Shown here: positions 46,097 through 55,546 of the stretch, piece after piece | How positions within the stretch are numbered: the stretch's first letter is position 1 | Layout: every line of letters starts with the position of its first letter | Assembly: GCA_016787755.1 (NCBI GenBank) | Contig: JAEUUA010000002.1 | Location: 1-64,000, forward strand | Length of the DNA stretch: 64,000 nucleotides | DNA from: Cyclobacteriaceae bacterium | GTDB lineage: Bacteria; Bacteroidota; Bacteroidia; Cytophagales; Cyclobacteriaceae | Reading direction: 5' to 3' | Notes under the pieces: generated by a model | Database searches by the model: none | What the model was told of the DNA's origin: nothing | Seen by the model: the letters and a program-made list of their open reading frames with translations, nothing else | Made by a program: the position numbers and the translations under genes

Positions 46097-47578
46097 ATGC
46101 AAAGATTAAGTTTAAACCAAAGTCTCCAACAAAAGCTGTCGCCTCAGCAAATTCAGTTTATAAAGCTGTTGCAGGTGCCCACGGCTGAATTAGAAAACCG
46201 CATTGAGGAGGAGTTGGAGCTGAATCCTGTTCTGGAAGAAGGTTCTGAAAGCGAACAGGAAGAGGAGGAGGAAATTAAGAATGATGAGACTCCTGAAAGG
46301 GAACCCGAAGAGGGACAAACTGAAAGCAGTACGGAGGACATTGACATTAAAGATTACTTGCGCGATGATGACTATAACAGTTATAAAACGCACGTTGATA
46401 ATGATGGAGATGATGACGATGATCGGGAAATGCCGGTACCGATGGGCACCTCGTTACACGAAACCTTAATGACCCAATTAGGTTTCATGGGCTTAAGTGA
46501 TCGTGAACAAATAATTGGCAAGCAACTTATTGGAAGTATTGAAGGTGATGGCTACATCCGCAGAGAAATGGAGTCAATTGTAAATGATTTAGCATTTTCT
46601 CAAAGTGTTGATACCAATCTGGAAGAAGTTGAAAAGCTTTTAAAACGGATTCAATCTTTCGATCCAGCGGGTATTGCCGCAAGAAATTTGCAAGAGTGTT
46701 TACTCCTCCAATTAGACCGGATGGATGATGGACAAGATGTAGATGTGATTGTAGCTAAGCGAATCCTTCAAGAGTGTTACGAGGAGTTTACCAAGAAGCA
46801 CTATGCCAAGATTCTAAAAAAACTTGATCTGGATGATGATGATTATATTAAAGATGCCATTGAACTAATCGTTAGACTTAATCCAAAACCAGGCGGTGAG
46901 TTAAACACAGGAATGGCGAAGAATCAATATGTTATTCCCGATTTTATTCTCTCTAATAATAACGGAAAATTAGAGTTGGCCCTTAACTCACGCAATGCTC
47001 CAGAACTTCGCATTAGTCGGTCCTATACCGACATGTTTAAGGCGTATGACAAAAGTGATAAGAGCGATAAGAAATTAAAGGAAGCAGTATCTTTTGTAAA
47101 GCAGAAGTTGGATGCCGCCAAATGGTTTATTGATGCTATTCGCCAACGGCAACATACGTTGTTGCGCACCATGCGTGCGATTCTGGATTTTCAATACGAT
47201 TATTTTCTGGAGGGTGATGAAACCAAACTGCGGCCCATGATTCTAAAAGATATTGCGCAGATGATTAACATGGATATTTCAACGGTAAGCCGGGTGGCAA
47301 GCAGCAAGACCATTCAGACTGATTTTGGTGTTTTTCCTTTAAAATATTTTTTCTCGGAAGGAATAGCGACAGACTCAGGAGAGGAAGTGAGTAGCCGCGA
47401 GGTAAAACAAATTATTAAAGACCTGATTGAATCTGAGGACAAGAAAAAGCCCTTTTCTGATGATAAGTTAGAAGATTTGTTAAATGAAAAGGGGTATAAC
47501 ATCGCCAGGCGGACAGTGGCTAAATACCGTGAGCAGTTAAATATTCCTGTGGCTCGTTTACGAAAAGAAATGCGGTGA
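46097..47578 (+). CDS. rpoN: RNA polymerase sigma-54 factor
   Basis: Sigma factor for enhancer-dependent promoters, 493 residues from ATG 46097 (MQRLSLNQSLQQKLSPQQIQ). A TTG at 46073 would add eight unneeded residues. The order is the Gln-rich activator region (1-50), an unusually long Glu/Asp-rich linker (about 50-115, with EEEEE and DDDDD runs), the core-binding domain (about 120-300), then the DNA-binding region with the RpoN box ARRTVAKYREQLNIP near the end. The PAP2-like gene overlaps the stop. Confidence 0.97.
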   Translation: MQRLSLNQSLQQKLSPQQIQFIKLLQVPTAELENRIEEELELNPVLEEGSESEQEEEEEIKNDETPEREPEEGQTESSTEDIDIKDYLRDDDYNSYKTHVDNDGDDDDDREMPVPMGTSLHETLMTQLGFMGLSDREQIIGKQLIGSIEGDGYIRREMESIVNDLAFSQSVDTNLEEVEKLLKRIQSFDPAGIAARNLQECLLLQLDRMDDGQDVDVIVAKRILQECYEEFTKKHYAKILKKLDLDDDDYIKDAIELIVRLNPKPGGELNTGMAKNQYVIPDFILSNNNGKLELALNSRNAPELRISRSYTDMFKAYDKSDKSDKKLKEAVSFVKQKLDAAKWFIDAIRQRQHTLLRTMRAILDFQYDYFLEGDETKLRPMILKDIAQMINMDISTVSRVASSKTIQTDFGVFPLKYFFSEGIATDSGEEVSSREVKQIIKDLIESEDKKKPFSDDKLEDLLNEKGYNIARRTVAKYREQLNIPVARLRKEMR

Positions 47579-48189
47579 GAACAGTTGCTAAACTCATTTC
47601 ATTATTGTTTCACCCTCTCTTGCTCCCGTCCTATTTGGTAATGATACTAGGTTATTATTTTCCCTCTATGTTAATGGTAGCGCCACAAAACATGCGCGCC
47701 ATTCTTGGTTTTATTTTTTGCTTCTCATTTATTTTGCCAGCCGTTAATATCCTTATGTTCAAAATATTTGGCACGATTTCAACCTATACCATGGATTCTC
47801 GGAGAGAGCGGATTGTTCCATTTGTTGCTATATCAATAATTTATGTTGTGATGACTCTGCTGTTTTATTTCAGGCTTCCGTTTTCATCTAATTTTAATAA
47901 TTTAATGTTGTTAGTGACTCTGTTGGTGGTTGTTGGAACCCTTATTACTTTTTTTTATAAAGTAAGTATTCACAGTTTGGGCATATGGGGCAGTATTGGA
48001 ATTATTGTTCCGCTTAATAAAGCCATGGAACAATCTTATTTGTTGTGGCCAACTGCGGGTATCATTGTAGCGGCAGGATTAGTAATGTCAGCTCGATTAT
48101 ATCTGGATGCACACACACCTCGACAGGTTATGGTTGGTGGGTTGGTGGGTTTTGGAATCGGTTTTTTGGGAATGATCTTTCTTTTCTAA
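47575..48189 (+). CDS. PAP2-like membrane protein
   Basis: A 204-residue protein with about six helices. A start at GTG 47575 overlaps the rpoN stop, indicating coupling. The C-terminal SARLYLDAHTPRQVMVGGLV resembles PAP2 phosphatase motif 3 (SRxxLGxHxPxDVxxG). The KxxxxxxRP and PSGH motifs of motifs 1 and 2 are not clear, so enzymatic activity is doubtful. Confidence 0.75.
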   Translation: MRTVAKLISLLFHPLLLPSYLVMILGYYFPSMLMVAPQNMRAILGFIFCFSFILPAVNILMFKIFGTISTYTMDSRRERIVPFVAISIIYVVMTLLFYFRLPFSSNFNNLMLLVTLLVVVGTLITFFYKVSIHSLGIWGSIGIIVPLNKAMEQSYLLWPTAGIIVAAGLVMSARLYLDAHTPRQVMVGGLVGFGIGFLGMIFLF

Positions 48190-48299
48190 ATTCATTTCTA
48201 CGAACCTGCCTCCCGAACTGTGTGAAAAGCAAGAATATTTGTATAGCCTAAGCTAAAAACTAGTAAATAAGAATTTTTAGGGCATCAAAAAACAACCGT

Positions 48300-49082
48300 A
48301 TGGACTTTAAATATATCACCTATAACGCAGCCAATGGGGTTGCAACCATAACACTAAACAGACCCGAAGTTTACAATGCATTGAATGACGCAATCACGTA
48401 TGAACTGCAGGATGCCTGGAAGGCAGTCGCAAAAGATGATCAGGTTCGGGTGGTTGTGCTAACGGGGGCTGGCAAGGCTTTTTGTTCAGGTCAGGATTTG
48501 AAAGCTGTTTCTGGCCAGGAAAGAAGATCGTTTATGGAATCCCTTCAGAAAAGATATAATCCAATTATCCGCGCCATGCGAAATTTACCTAAGCCAATAA
48601 TTGGAAGAATAAATGGCGTGGCGGCTGGTGCGGGTTGCTCCTTTGCATTGGCCTGCGATATTATTGTTGCTGCTGAAGAGGCTACGCTTATCGAAGTTTT
48701 TATAAACATTGGTTTAGTGCCCGATTCCGGATCGGCTTATTTTTTACCCAGGTTAGTGGGTATGACTAAAGCGTTTGAATTGTGTTCTATGGGCAGTCGG
48801 GTGAAAGCAGCGGAAGCATTGCAACTCGGACTTATTAATAAAGTCGCATCCGCAGATCAATTGGATGCTGTGGTTAAAGGATACACAGACTATTTTTCAG
48901 AAGCCCCTACCAAGTCTATTGGTCTAATTAAAAAAATGTTGAACAAATCTTCGGTTAGTAATTTGGATGAAATGCTGGAGTACGAAACCTACTGTCAGGA
49001 GATTGCAGGAACCTCGCACGACTACAAAGAAGGAGTTGCAGCGTTTCTTGAAAAGAGAAAACCTATGTTTACAGGGAATTGA
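48300..49082 (+). CDS. Enoyl-CoA hydratase/isomerase (PaaG-like)
   Basis: A 260-residue crotonase-fold enzyme. The oxyanion hole lies in AFCSGQDLKAVSG and NGVAAGAGCSFALACD. The catalytic segment reads EVFINIGLVPDSGSAYFLPR, where an Asp/Gly arrangement is as in PaaG/PaaB isomerases of phenylacetate degradation. No paa genes are nearby, so a general fatty-acid or ring-opening role stays open. It stands alone. Confidence 0.9.
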   Translation: MDFKYITYNAANGVATITLNRPEVYNALNDAITYELQDAWKAVAKDDQVRVVVLTGAGKAFCSGQDLKAVSGQERRSFMESLQKRYNPIIRAMRNLPKPIIGRINGVAAGAGCSFALACDIIVAAEEATLIEVFINIGLVPDSGSAYFLPRLVGMTKAFELCSMGSRVKAAEALQLGLINKVASADQLDAVVKGYTDYFSEAPTKSIGLIKKMLNKSSVSNLDEMLEYETYCQEIAGTSHDYKEGVAAFLEKRKPMFTGN

Positions 49083-49083
49083 C

Positions 49084-49839
49084 TTAAAACCCGTTTATTG
49101 AAATTCCGAAAGTTACCGAATTGAAATCCTGGCCTAATGGTCCCTTTCCTTTTTGAAATACATCGGAGAGGTTATAAAATGCAAACCAGTTGAACCCTCC
49201 AATTCCAAAGCGGGTGTATACTCCATATCGAAACTGCTCAAGTCCATAGATTTGTTTGTTCTTAACTTTTACCAGGTCGCCATCAGCGTCTTTGTATTTC
49301 ACTTTTGTTTTTGAGTCGAATAGGAATCCGACACGCCCGCCAATGGCTACGTTTAAACTTCTGGAAATATCTTCGGGTTTGGTATCAAATCTAAATTCGA
49401 GAGGAATCTCAACATAGTTGGCAATCAATTGAGATTTCTTTGCAAGGTTTGGATAAATGCGGGTTGGACTTAAGAGATTGTATTGTTCGACTTGTTCTGT
49501 AGACACTGCACCATTTGGAAAACTCACTAATTCGACAGTATCAATAAGGGTAGCATTGTTTTTAAATTTCCATCGCTCCAAACTCACACCAATACCAGGA
49601 TTAAAACTGAACTTAGACCGCCCAAAACGCAAGGAGTATTGATAGTAAAGATTGACCGTCCTTGATCCCCAGGCTCCTTGCTTCCATGTGTCAGGTTTGT
49701 TAATAGCCTGATTGAGTCCTAAATCAACCATGAATGTTCCGGGTATGCTGGGCTTAGAGGTTCTCTTTACAGGTTCATCCTGCGCAAACCCGCACATGAC
49801 CATAAACAAGAGTGCAATGAGACTTAGAATTTTTTTCAT
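49084..49839 (-). CDS. Outer-membrane beta-barrel protein (PorT/OmpA-barrel type)
   Basis: A 251-residue protein with a signal peptide (MKKILSLIALLFMVMCGFAQ). Its mature part is an eight-strand-like barrel: NLYYQYSLRFGRSKFSFNPG, YVEIPLEFRFDTKPED, LNVAIGGRVGFLFDSKTKVK and a last strand SVTFGISINGF. It belongs to the outer membrane barrel family common in Bacteroidota. Function unknown. It converges on the enoyl-CoA hydratase gene one base away. Confidence 0.8.
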   Translation of the reverse strand: MKKILSLIALLFMVMCGFAQDEPVKRTSKPSIPGTFMVDLGLNQAINKPDTWKQGAWGSRTVNLYYQYSLRFGRSKFSFNPGIGVSLERWKFKNNATLIDTVELVSFPNGAVSTEQVEQYNLLSPTRIYPNLAKKSQLIANYVEIPLEFRFDTKPEDISRSLNVAIGGRVGFLFDSKTKVKYKDADGDLVKVKNKQIYGLEQFRYGVYTRFGIGGFNWFAFYNLSDVFQKGKGPLGQDFNSVTFGISINGF

Positions 49840-49935
49840 TTGACCGGTTTTACTTCTAACGGTTATAAACAGCTTTATATTTCTGTCTGAAATAAAAAAC
49901 CTAACCCATTCAATTTGAGTTAGGATTTTAAAAAG

Positions 49936-50009
49936 TGAGCCTGGAGGGATTCAAACCCCCAACCTTCTGATCCGTAGTCAGATACTCTATTCAGTTAAGC
50001 TACAGGCCC
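49936..50009 (-). tRNA. tRNA-Arg (anticodon ACG)
   Basis: A 74-base cloverleaf on the minus strand. The acceptor stem is GGGCCTG with CAGGCTC (one G-U pair) and discriminator A. The anticodon stem is TCTGA/TCAGA around loop CTACGGA. The T arm contains GGTTTGAATCC. CCA is not encoded. Confidence 0.95.
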
Positions 50010-50083
50010 AAAAACAGACCGCAAAGGTAACTAAATAATGATTTTCACCAAAAAATAATCTGAGCCAACATTTCTGGACAGTC

Positions 50084-50770
50084 CTAATTAAGCTTAAAAT
50101 AGAGCGGTAATGTCATTCTAACCTTTACAGGTATTCCGCGCTGTTTTCCGGGTTTCCATTGCGTTTGTAACAACACACGCATGGCCTCTTCATCACACCC
50201 GTATCCAATTCCTTTTGCAATTTTCAAATCAGTTACGTTGCCATGCTGATCAATAATAAATTCTACGAATACTTTCCCTTGTACTTGATTTCGCTGCGCT
50301 TGGCGTGGATATTTAATTGATTTAGAAAGTTGTTCATAAAATGATTTATACCCACCCATTGGCACGGGCATTATTTCAGGAGAAATGAAAATTATAGGAG
50401 TTTCTTCCGCAGGAATATCGGTGCCAAAGGGAACAAAGTCAATTGATTTTATAGAAGGCAACTCATCTCTTACTTCCTTAATATCATTTGTTTCAATAAA
50501 AGTTGTGCGTGTGTCTGATTTAGTTATCGAATTAATATTCTTTTTTATTGTAGCTGGAGTTGGTATGATTGGAAGTGCTTTAGGTTCAGTGGCCTTAATC
50601 TCAAACATTGCTTCTGGGCTCGTGTCGAACGTGGGAGAAACAGTTTCCTTTTTTTTAGTTTGCCATTCAAATGCGGTAATTGTCAGTGCTACGCTTATGC
50701 TTAGGCCAATCAAAAAGAATTTAAAAGATTGCCGTTGTAAATCTTGTTTTGGATTTTTCTTTGCTTCCAT
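50084..50770 (-). CDS. TonB-like energy transducer
   Basis: A 228-residue protein with a single N-terminal helix (about 15-35) and a long periplasmic linker with Pro/Thr. A C-terminal TonB domain (about 150-228) includes YPRQAQRNQVQGKVFVEFII and YGCDEEAMRVLLQTQWKPGK. It would couple inner-membrane energy to an outer-membrane receptor, or serve another linking role. It lies about 50 bases downstream of the one-helix protein and is possibly in its operon. Confidence 0.88.
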   Translation of the reverse strand: MEAKKNPKQDLQRQSFKFFLIGLSISVALTITAFEWQTKKKETVSPTFDTSPEAMFEIKATEPKALPIIPTPATIKKNINSITKSDTRTTFIETNDIKEVRDELPSIKSIDFVPFGTDIPAEETPIIFISPEIMPVPMGGYKSFYEQLSKSIKYPRQAQRNQVQGKVFVEFIIDQHGNVTDLKIAKGIGYGCDEEAMRVLLQTQWKPGKQRGIPVKVRMTLPLYFKLN

Positions 50771-50820
50771 GGTATGGTGTGGGTAGGTTATAACCCTTTA
50801 ATCACATACACATGGTTTAG

Positions 50821-51072
50821 TCACACATTTAATCTTTCTATTTTTGTAGTTGAAATTTTTCCCGGCTCAGTTTGTTTCTTTTCCCATCGCGAGACCACCA
50901 CAAAAATTAAAATGAGGGCTATAATAATAAAGAAGAAAGTAAAAATCCGCGTAATCGTTTTGATGCGTTTACTTTCATCATGCTGTTTCAAAATAGAATT
51001 ATAATTTCGGAACCGCTCGCTTCCGCGTGCTGACAGGCGTTGTCTTCGTATCCGAATTTCATGCTTACCCAT
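50821..51072 (-). CDS. Small one-helix membrane protein downstream of the ECF sigma factor
   Basis: An 83-residue protein with a strongly basic N-terminal half (MGKHEIRIRRQRLSARGSER) and one helix (FTFFFIIIALILIFVVV, about 48-65). It overlaps the end of the sigma gene by eight bases. Position suggests an anti-sigma or partner role, but no zinc or anti-sigma motif is visible. Function unknown. Confidence 0.65.
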   Translation of the reverse strand: MGKHEIRIRRQRLSARGSERFRNYNSILKQHDESKRIKTITRIFTFFFIIIALILIFVVVSRWEKKQTEPGKISTTKIERLNV

Positions 51073-51625
51073 GATACCTCACCTTAAGATTAAAATTTGT
51101 TCTCAATTTATCCAATGCCCGATAAGTACGCATTTTTGCCCCACTTTCTGTCATATCGAGAATAAAAGCAATTTCTTTAAAATCCTTATCTTCAAAAAAA
51201 CGCAATTCCAAAACCTGCACCATGTCAGTGGGCAATTCGTTCATATAACCCAGCAGCCTGTTGATCAATTCTTCGTCCCATCCTTCTTCAGTTTGCTCTA
51301 CCAGTTCGCGTACTTTCAGTTCTTCAATACTAAAAATTTTCTTGCCTTTGTTTTTACGGTAGTGCTTGTTTACTTCATTGCCGGCAATTTTATAAAGCCA
51401 TGCCGAAAACGGAAACCCCCGGTTTTCATATTTCCCAATATTATTTAGCGCATTGACAAATGCCTGTGAGCAAAGATCACCCGCCAGTTCTTCGTCATCC
51501 GTTTGGCGCAAGATGTAATTAAAAATACGATCGAAATATTTTTCATAAAGTTCTCCAAAAGCCTGTCGGTCTTTTTTTGATCGCTCAATGATCAACAATT
51601 CCTTACGGATTTCATCTTCCGCCAT
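51065..51625 (-). CDS. ECF RNA polymerase sigma factor
   Basis: A 186-residue sigma-70 family factor. Region 2 (about 20-90) contains FGELYEKYFDRIFNYILRQT and AGDLCSQAFVNALNNI. Region 4 (about 120-178) contains LPTDMVQVLELRFFEDKDFK and MTESGAKMRTYRALDKLR. ECF factors direct transcription of stress or envelope genes and are normally held by an anti-sigma factor; the overlapping one-helix gene is the only nearby candidate. Confidence 0.93.
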   Translation of the reverse strand: MAEDEIRKELLIIERSKKDRQAFGELYEKYFDRIFNYILRQTDDEELAGDLCSQAFVNALNNIGKYENRGFPFSAWLYKIAGNEVNKHYRKNKGKKIFSIEELKVRELVEQTEEGWDEELINRLLGYMNELPTDMVQVLELRFFEDKDFKEIAFILDMTESGAKMRTYRALDKLRTNFNLKVRYHG

Positions 51626-51750
51626 ACTGTTCTATTAGTAAGCCGTTCAAATACTTCCTAATAATCCGAAGGTTTCTGTAAAGTCACAAATGCATCCCAC
51701 CAACGGGGGTATTCGGTTTCGTTTCAAATACTGTTAACTTGTTATCCGTT

Positions 51751-54681
51751 ATGCATGCGAGGCTTATCATTTTAGGTGTTTTATTCATTTCTGTTAATCT
51801 TTTAAGTGCTCAACAGTTTGCTTTGCGTCATTACACGGCTGTTGATGGGTTACCCCAATCCCAAGTAAATGCCGTTGTAGAAGATGCAAATGGATATCTG
51901 TGGATTGGAACGAATGGAGGGGGACTAGCCCGGTTTGATGGAAAGGAATTCAAGACCTACAATACATTGGATGGTTTGTTGAGCAATATTGTATCTTCAC
52001 TCATGCTCGATGCAAAACAAAATTTATGGATCGTGCATCCTTATGGCATCTCTCGATTTAATGGGGAACGGTTTACAGCTTTTCAATCACCGCACCCTAA
52101 TCCGAAAAGATTAAGAAGAATTTTTGAGCAGAGTGATTCCATTTTTTTTATTACCCAGGCGGGCACGATGGGTAAAATCTATCGCGACTCATTATACTTT
52201 TGGGAAGGGCCAATACTGGCTGGTAAAAGCATCTTTTCAGCTGCAAAGCTTGGCAAGAATCAACTCGTATTTTACTTAAATGACAGTAGTTTTTTACTTA
52301 TGGATGAAACATCGAAACGGAGTGTTATTTCTCATAAGAAAACATTTAACCGTGTTTTTGGATTTTTTCGGTATCAAGCAAAATTTATAATTGAGACCGA
52401 TAGAGGATACTATTCAATGAATACTGAAAATGGCTCGTTTGAAAAACTGCCTTTTAACTTTGATAGGCATGTGGTAGCATACGACTCATTGAACAAGTTA
52501 TTTTGGGATTTTACAAAAAATAATTTGTCGTATCAAAAGGAAAGCGATGGCGAAGTGGTGGAAGTACTTGCCGATGTAATGGTAACGCAAATACATTTTG
52601 ATAAAGAAGGAAATACCTGGATTGCGACAAACGGACGTGGACTTTATAAGTATGCAACACAGGATTTTGACCGGTGTGCATCCGATAAACTTAATTCTGT
52701 GATGGCAATTGCTAAAGATGCGGAGGGAGCTACCTGGATAGGATCTTCAGAAAAAGGTCTTTGGAAAATTTACAAAGGAAAATCGAAGCACTATGTTTTA
52801 GAAAACAAAGAACCAGGAGTTTTTGATATCAAGGTTAGTCCACAAGGTGAACTTTGGATTGCCACCGGAGCAGGATTGGGAAGATACGATGCAACGAATG
52901 ATCGATTCCGTATTTATAACCGAGAGGATGGACTTACAAGCCAGTATGTGGCTAATATTGATTTTGATGAGGCTGGTGGATTATGGTGTGGAACAACGGG
53001 TACCGGTATTAATTATTTTGATGGAGAGCGGTTTACAGCTTATACATCCAATCATGGGTTAAAAGGGCAATTGGTTCATGCCATTCGATATTTCAAAAAT
53101 GATAAGACACTTTTTGTTGGCACTGAGTTTGGATTAAGTCGTTTACAGCATAATCAAGTAATTAAACTTATAATACCTGAACTCACGAATACCTCAGTTT
53201 TTTCAATCAATGTATATCAGGATTCGCTTTTATTAGTTGGCTCATCGGGGGCTGGGGTTCTTGTTTTTGATCCAAAAGAAAATGCAGTAAAAAAACTATT
53301 GGCTACAAAAGATGGCTTACCCTCTAACCTGATTTATTTTGTAGCTGCTGATGAGGATGGATATATCTGGATAGGAACCGAACAAGGAATTAATCGCATT
53401 CGGTTAAATGAAAGAATGGATCTAGTTGAAAATTTACATTATGGTTTTGAAAATGGACTCACAGGGGTTGAGACCAATCAAAATGCATTTTACTTTGGCG
53501 ATGAAAAATTCTTCGGATTGATTGATGGTCTTTACCAATTTAATGACAATCAGAATCTACCAGAGAAATCAAATGATCTTCATCTTACTTCTGTTGAATT
53601 GTTTTATGGTGAATTTTCGGCTCGTAACTTCTCAGATAGTTCCATAGGCTTCTTTAAGGTTCCTGATCGGCCAACATTCTCATCTGATAAAAATCACCTT
53701 ACCTTTCATTTTAATCGTGTAAGCAAGCGCAATCCACAATCAGTGCGCTATAAATATTTTTTGAAGAATTTTGACATGGCTTGGTCACAGCCAACTCCAT
53801 TAGGCCAGGTAACGTACGGAAATCTGCCCTCAGGAAATTATACCTTGCACGTACTGGCTACTAACAAGCAAGGTAGTTGGGATACAGTTCCATTGCTGTA
53901 TTCTTTTACTATCGAGGCTCCGTTTTACGCCACGAGCACATTTGTTGTTTTTGTTTCAATTATTCTGGTTGGATTATTATTTCTTATTCTCTCCCTGCGG
54001 ATCCGGAGTCGTACAAAGCGTGTGTTAGAGATTGAACATATTCGCCAACAAGAGCAGGCACATTTGCGAAAAGAAATAGCACGCGATTTTCATGATGAAA
54101 TGGGAAATCAACTTACGCGCATCATTAACTACGTGAGTGTGATGAAGCTTAGTAAGAATGGGCAGGCCATTGAATTGTTTAATAAAGTAGAAGATTCCGC
54201 CAAATATCTATACACAGGTACACGCGATTTTATCTGGAGTATTGATCCGCAGAACGATGAGTTATCACGTTTATTTTTGCATATCCGTGATTTTGGTGAA
54301 AAACTTTTTGAGGAAAAGGAAATTCAATTTCGCGCCTATAATAAGGTCAAAGATCCAATTCGGGCACCCTATGGTTTTAGCCGCGAAGCCAATCTGATTA
54401 TGAAGGAAGCCATGACCAATGTATTTAATCATTCGCTGGCAAAAAATGTGGCGTTCATTCTAAAACAAGATAACGAGCAGTTTGAAATGATTTTAGAGGA
54501 TGATGGAATTGGTTTTTCAATGAGTGAGATAACTCATATGAATGGAATAAAAAATATGCGCATCCGGGCCGAACGTATTAAGTCAGTTTTGCGTATTCAA
54601 AATAATACAAGCAAATCAGGAACCATTGTTTCCTTATCCTTTACAATTACTAAAACTAAAAAGTATGTCAACCGAATCTAA
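51751..54681 (+). CDS. Propeller-domain hybrid-type sensor histidine kinase
   Basis: A 976-residue membrane kinase from ATG 51751 (MHARLIILGVLFIS). A signal peptide is followed by a two-bladed beta-propeller of reg_prop repeats (for example VVEDANGYLWIGTNGGGLAR, ADEDGYIWIGTEQGINRIRL) up to about 600. A Y_Y_Y domain (about 640-725) and a membrane helix (about 731-751) follow. The DHp has His781 in ARDFHDEMGNQLTRI and the ATPase has MKEAMTNVFNH and EDDGIGFS. Such kinases often sense polysaccharides, but no sugar-use genes are here. The regulator gene overlaps by 17 bases. Confidence 0.92.
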   Translation: MHARLIILGVLFISVNLLSAQQFALRHYTAVDGLPQSQVNAVVEDANGYLWIGTNGGGLARFDGKEFKTYNTLDGLLSNIVSSLMLDAKQNLWIVHPYGISRFNGERFTAFQSPHPNPKRLRRIFEQSDSIFFITQAGTMGKIYRDSLYFWEGPILAGKSIFSAAKLGKNQLVFYLNDSSFLLMDETSKRSVISHKKTFNRVFGFFRYQAKFIIETDRGYYSMNTENGSFEKLPFNFDRHVVAYDSLNKLFWDFTKNNLSYQKESDGEVVEVLADVMVTQIHFDKEGNTWIATNGRGLYKYATQDFDRCASDKLNSVMAIAKDAEGATWIGSSEKGLWKIYKGKSKHYVLENKEPGVFDIKVSPQGELWIATGAGLGRYDATNDRFRIYNREDGLTSQYVANIDFDEAGGLWCGTTGTGINYFDGERFTAYTSNHGLKGQLVHAIRYFKNDKTLFVGTEFGLSRLQHNQVIKLIIPELTNTSVFSINVYQDSLLLVGSSGAGVLVFDPKENAVKKLLATKDGLPSNLIYFVAADEDGYIWIGTEQGINRIRLNERMDLVENLHYGFENGLTGVETNQNAFYFGDEKFFGLIDGLYQFNDNQNLPEKSNDLHLTSVELFYGEFSARNFSDSSIGFFKVPDRPTFSSDKNHLTFHFNRVSKRNPQSVRYKYFLKNFDMAWSQPTPLGQVTYGNLPSGNYTLHVLATNKQGSWDTVPLLYSFTIEAPFYATSTFVVFVSIILVGLLFLILSLRIRSRTKRVLEIEHIRQQEQAHLRKEIARDFHDEMGNQLTRIINYVSVMKLSKNGQAIELFNKVEDSAKYLYTGTRDFIWSIDPQNDELSRLFLHIRDFGEKLFEEKEIQFRAYNKVKDPIRAPYGFSREANLIMKEAMTNVFNHSLAKNVAFILKQDNEQFEMILEDDGIGFSMSEITHMNGIKNMRIRAERIKSVLRIQNNTSKSGTIVSLSFTITKTKKYVNRI

Positions 54682-55300
54682 AAAACGTGTCCTGATTGTG
54701 GAAGATGATTCTGAAATAAGAAACAGCTTTTCATTAATTGTAAATAGCTCGCCCAATTTCTTTGCGGTAAATGCCTATGGCAGTTGTGAAGAAGCTATCA
54801 AAAACCTGAATCATGATAAACCGGATATTGTACTGATGGACATTGAATTGCCGGGCGGAATGAATGGTATTCAAGGCGCTAAAGTGATAAAAGATAAAGC
54901 CCAGCAAGCTGACGTAATTATGGTTACCGTATATGAAGATAGTGAGTTGGTGTTTGAAGCCTTAAAAGCAGGAGCTTCCGGGTATATAACCAAGAGTGCG
55001 AATTATATGGAATTACTTTCTGCCTTGGAAGAGATTACTAAAGGAGGTGCGCCAATGAGCAGCAAGATTGCACGCATGGTGATTGACAATTTTCATGTGA
55101 ACCCAAATAGTCCGTTAACCAAACGCGAAACAGAAATATTACAACTGATATCAGAAGGTAAAACCTATACGCAGATTTCGGAAGAACTTTTCATTTCCAA
55201 AGAAACCTCAAAAACGCATATCAAGAATATTTATTCTAAGCTTCAGGTACGCAGTAAGTCAGAGGCACTTGCTAAAGCGAGTTTGGAGAAATTGATATAA
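54665..55300 (+). CDS. LuxR/NarL-type response regulator
   Basis: A 211-residue regulator with phosphoacceptor Asp59 in IVLMDIELPGGMNG and the C-terminal LuxR helix-turn-helix (SPLTKRETEILQLISEGKTY, then LFISKETSKTHIKNIYSKL). The start is ATG 54665, inside the end of the kinase gene, so the two are coupled. It is the partner of the propeller kinase. Confidence 0.95.
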   Translation: MSTESKKRVLIVEDDSEIRNSFSLIVNSSPNFFAVNAYGSCEEAIKNLNHDKPDIVLMDIELPGGMNGIQGAKVIKDKAQQADVIMVTVYEDSELVFEALKAGASGYITKSANYMELLSALEEITKGGAPMSSKIARMVIDNFHVNPNSPLTKRETEILQLISEGKTYTQISEELFISKETSKTHIKNIYSKLQVRSKSEALAKASLEKLI

Positions 55301-55384
55301 ATTATATTTCACAGCAAAGTTGCCAAGGCGCAAGAATTATAGGTGGTGAATAGTTTATGAAATTGGCAGTGTAGCAGATCGAGT

Positions 55385-55451
55385 GTCCCTCTCTTTTAGG
55401 GAGAGAAACGAGCCTGTCTACCGAAACTTTAGTGAAGGTGGAGGTGAGGTT
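55385..55451. repeat. REP-like element related to 16890-16920
   Basis: TCCCTCTC and GGGAGAG are separated by a few bases, with GAGGTGAGG at the far end. It resembles the palindrome near 16890 in order and in its GGTGAGG end. It sits between the response regulator and the metalloprotease. Confidence 0.4.
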
Positions 55452-55546
55452 ACCGCTAAAATAAAAGCCAGCCGTTCCATTTAACTCTGGTTGCAATCAC
55501 TTTTTTTATTGGTTAGCTTTCCACAAAAGGCTAACTGATAATCACA

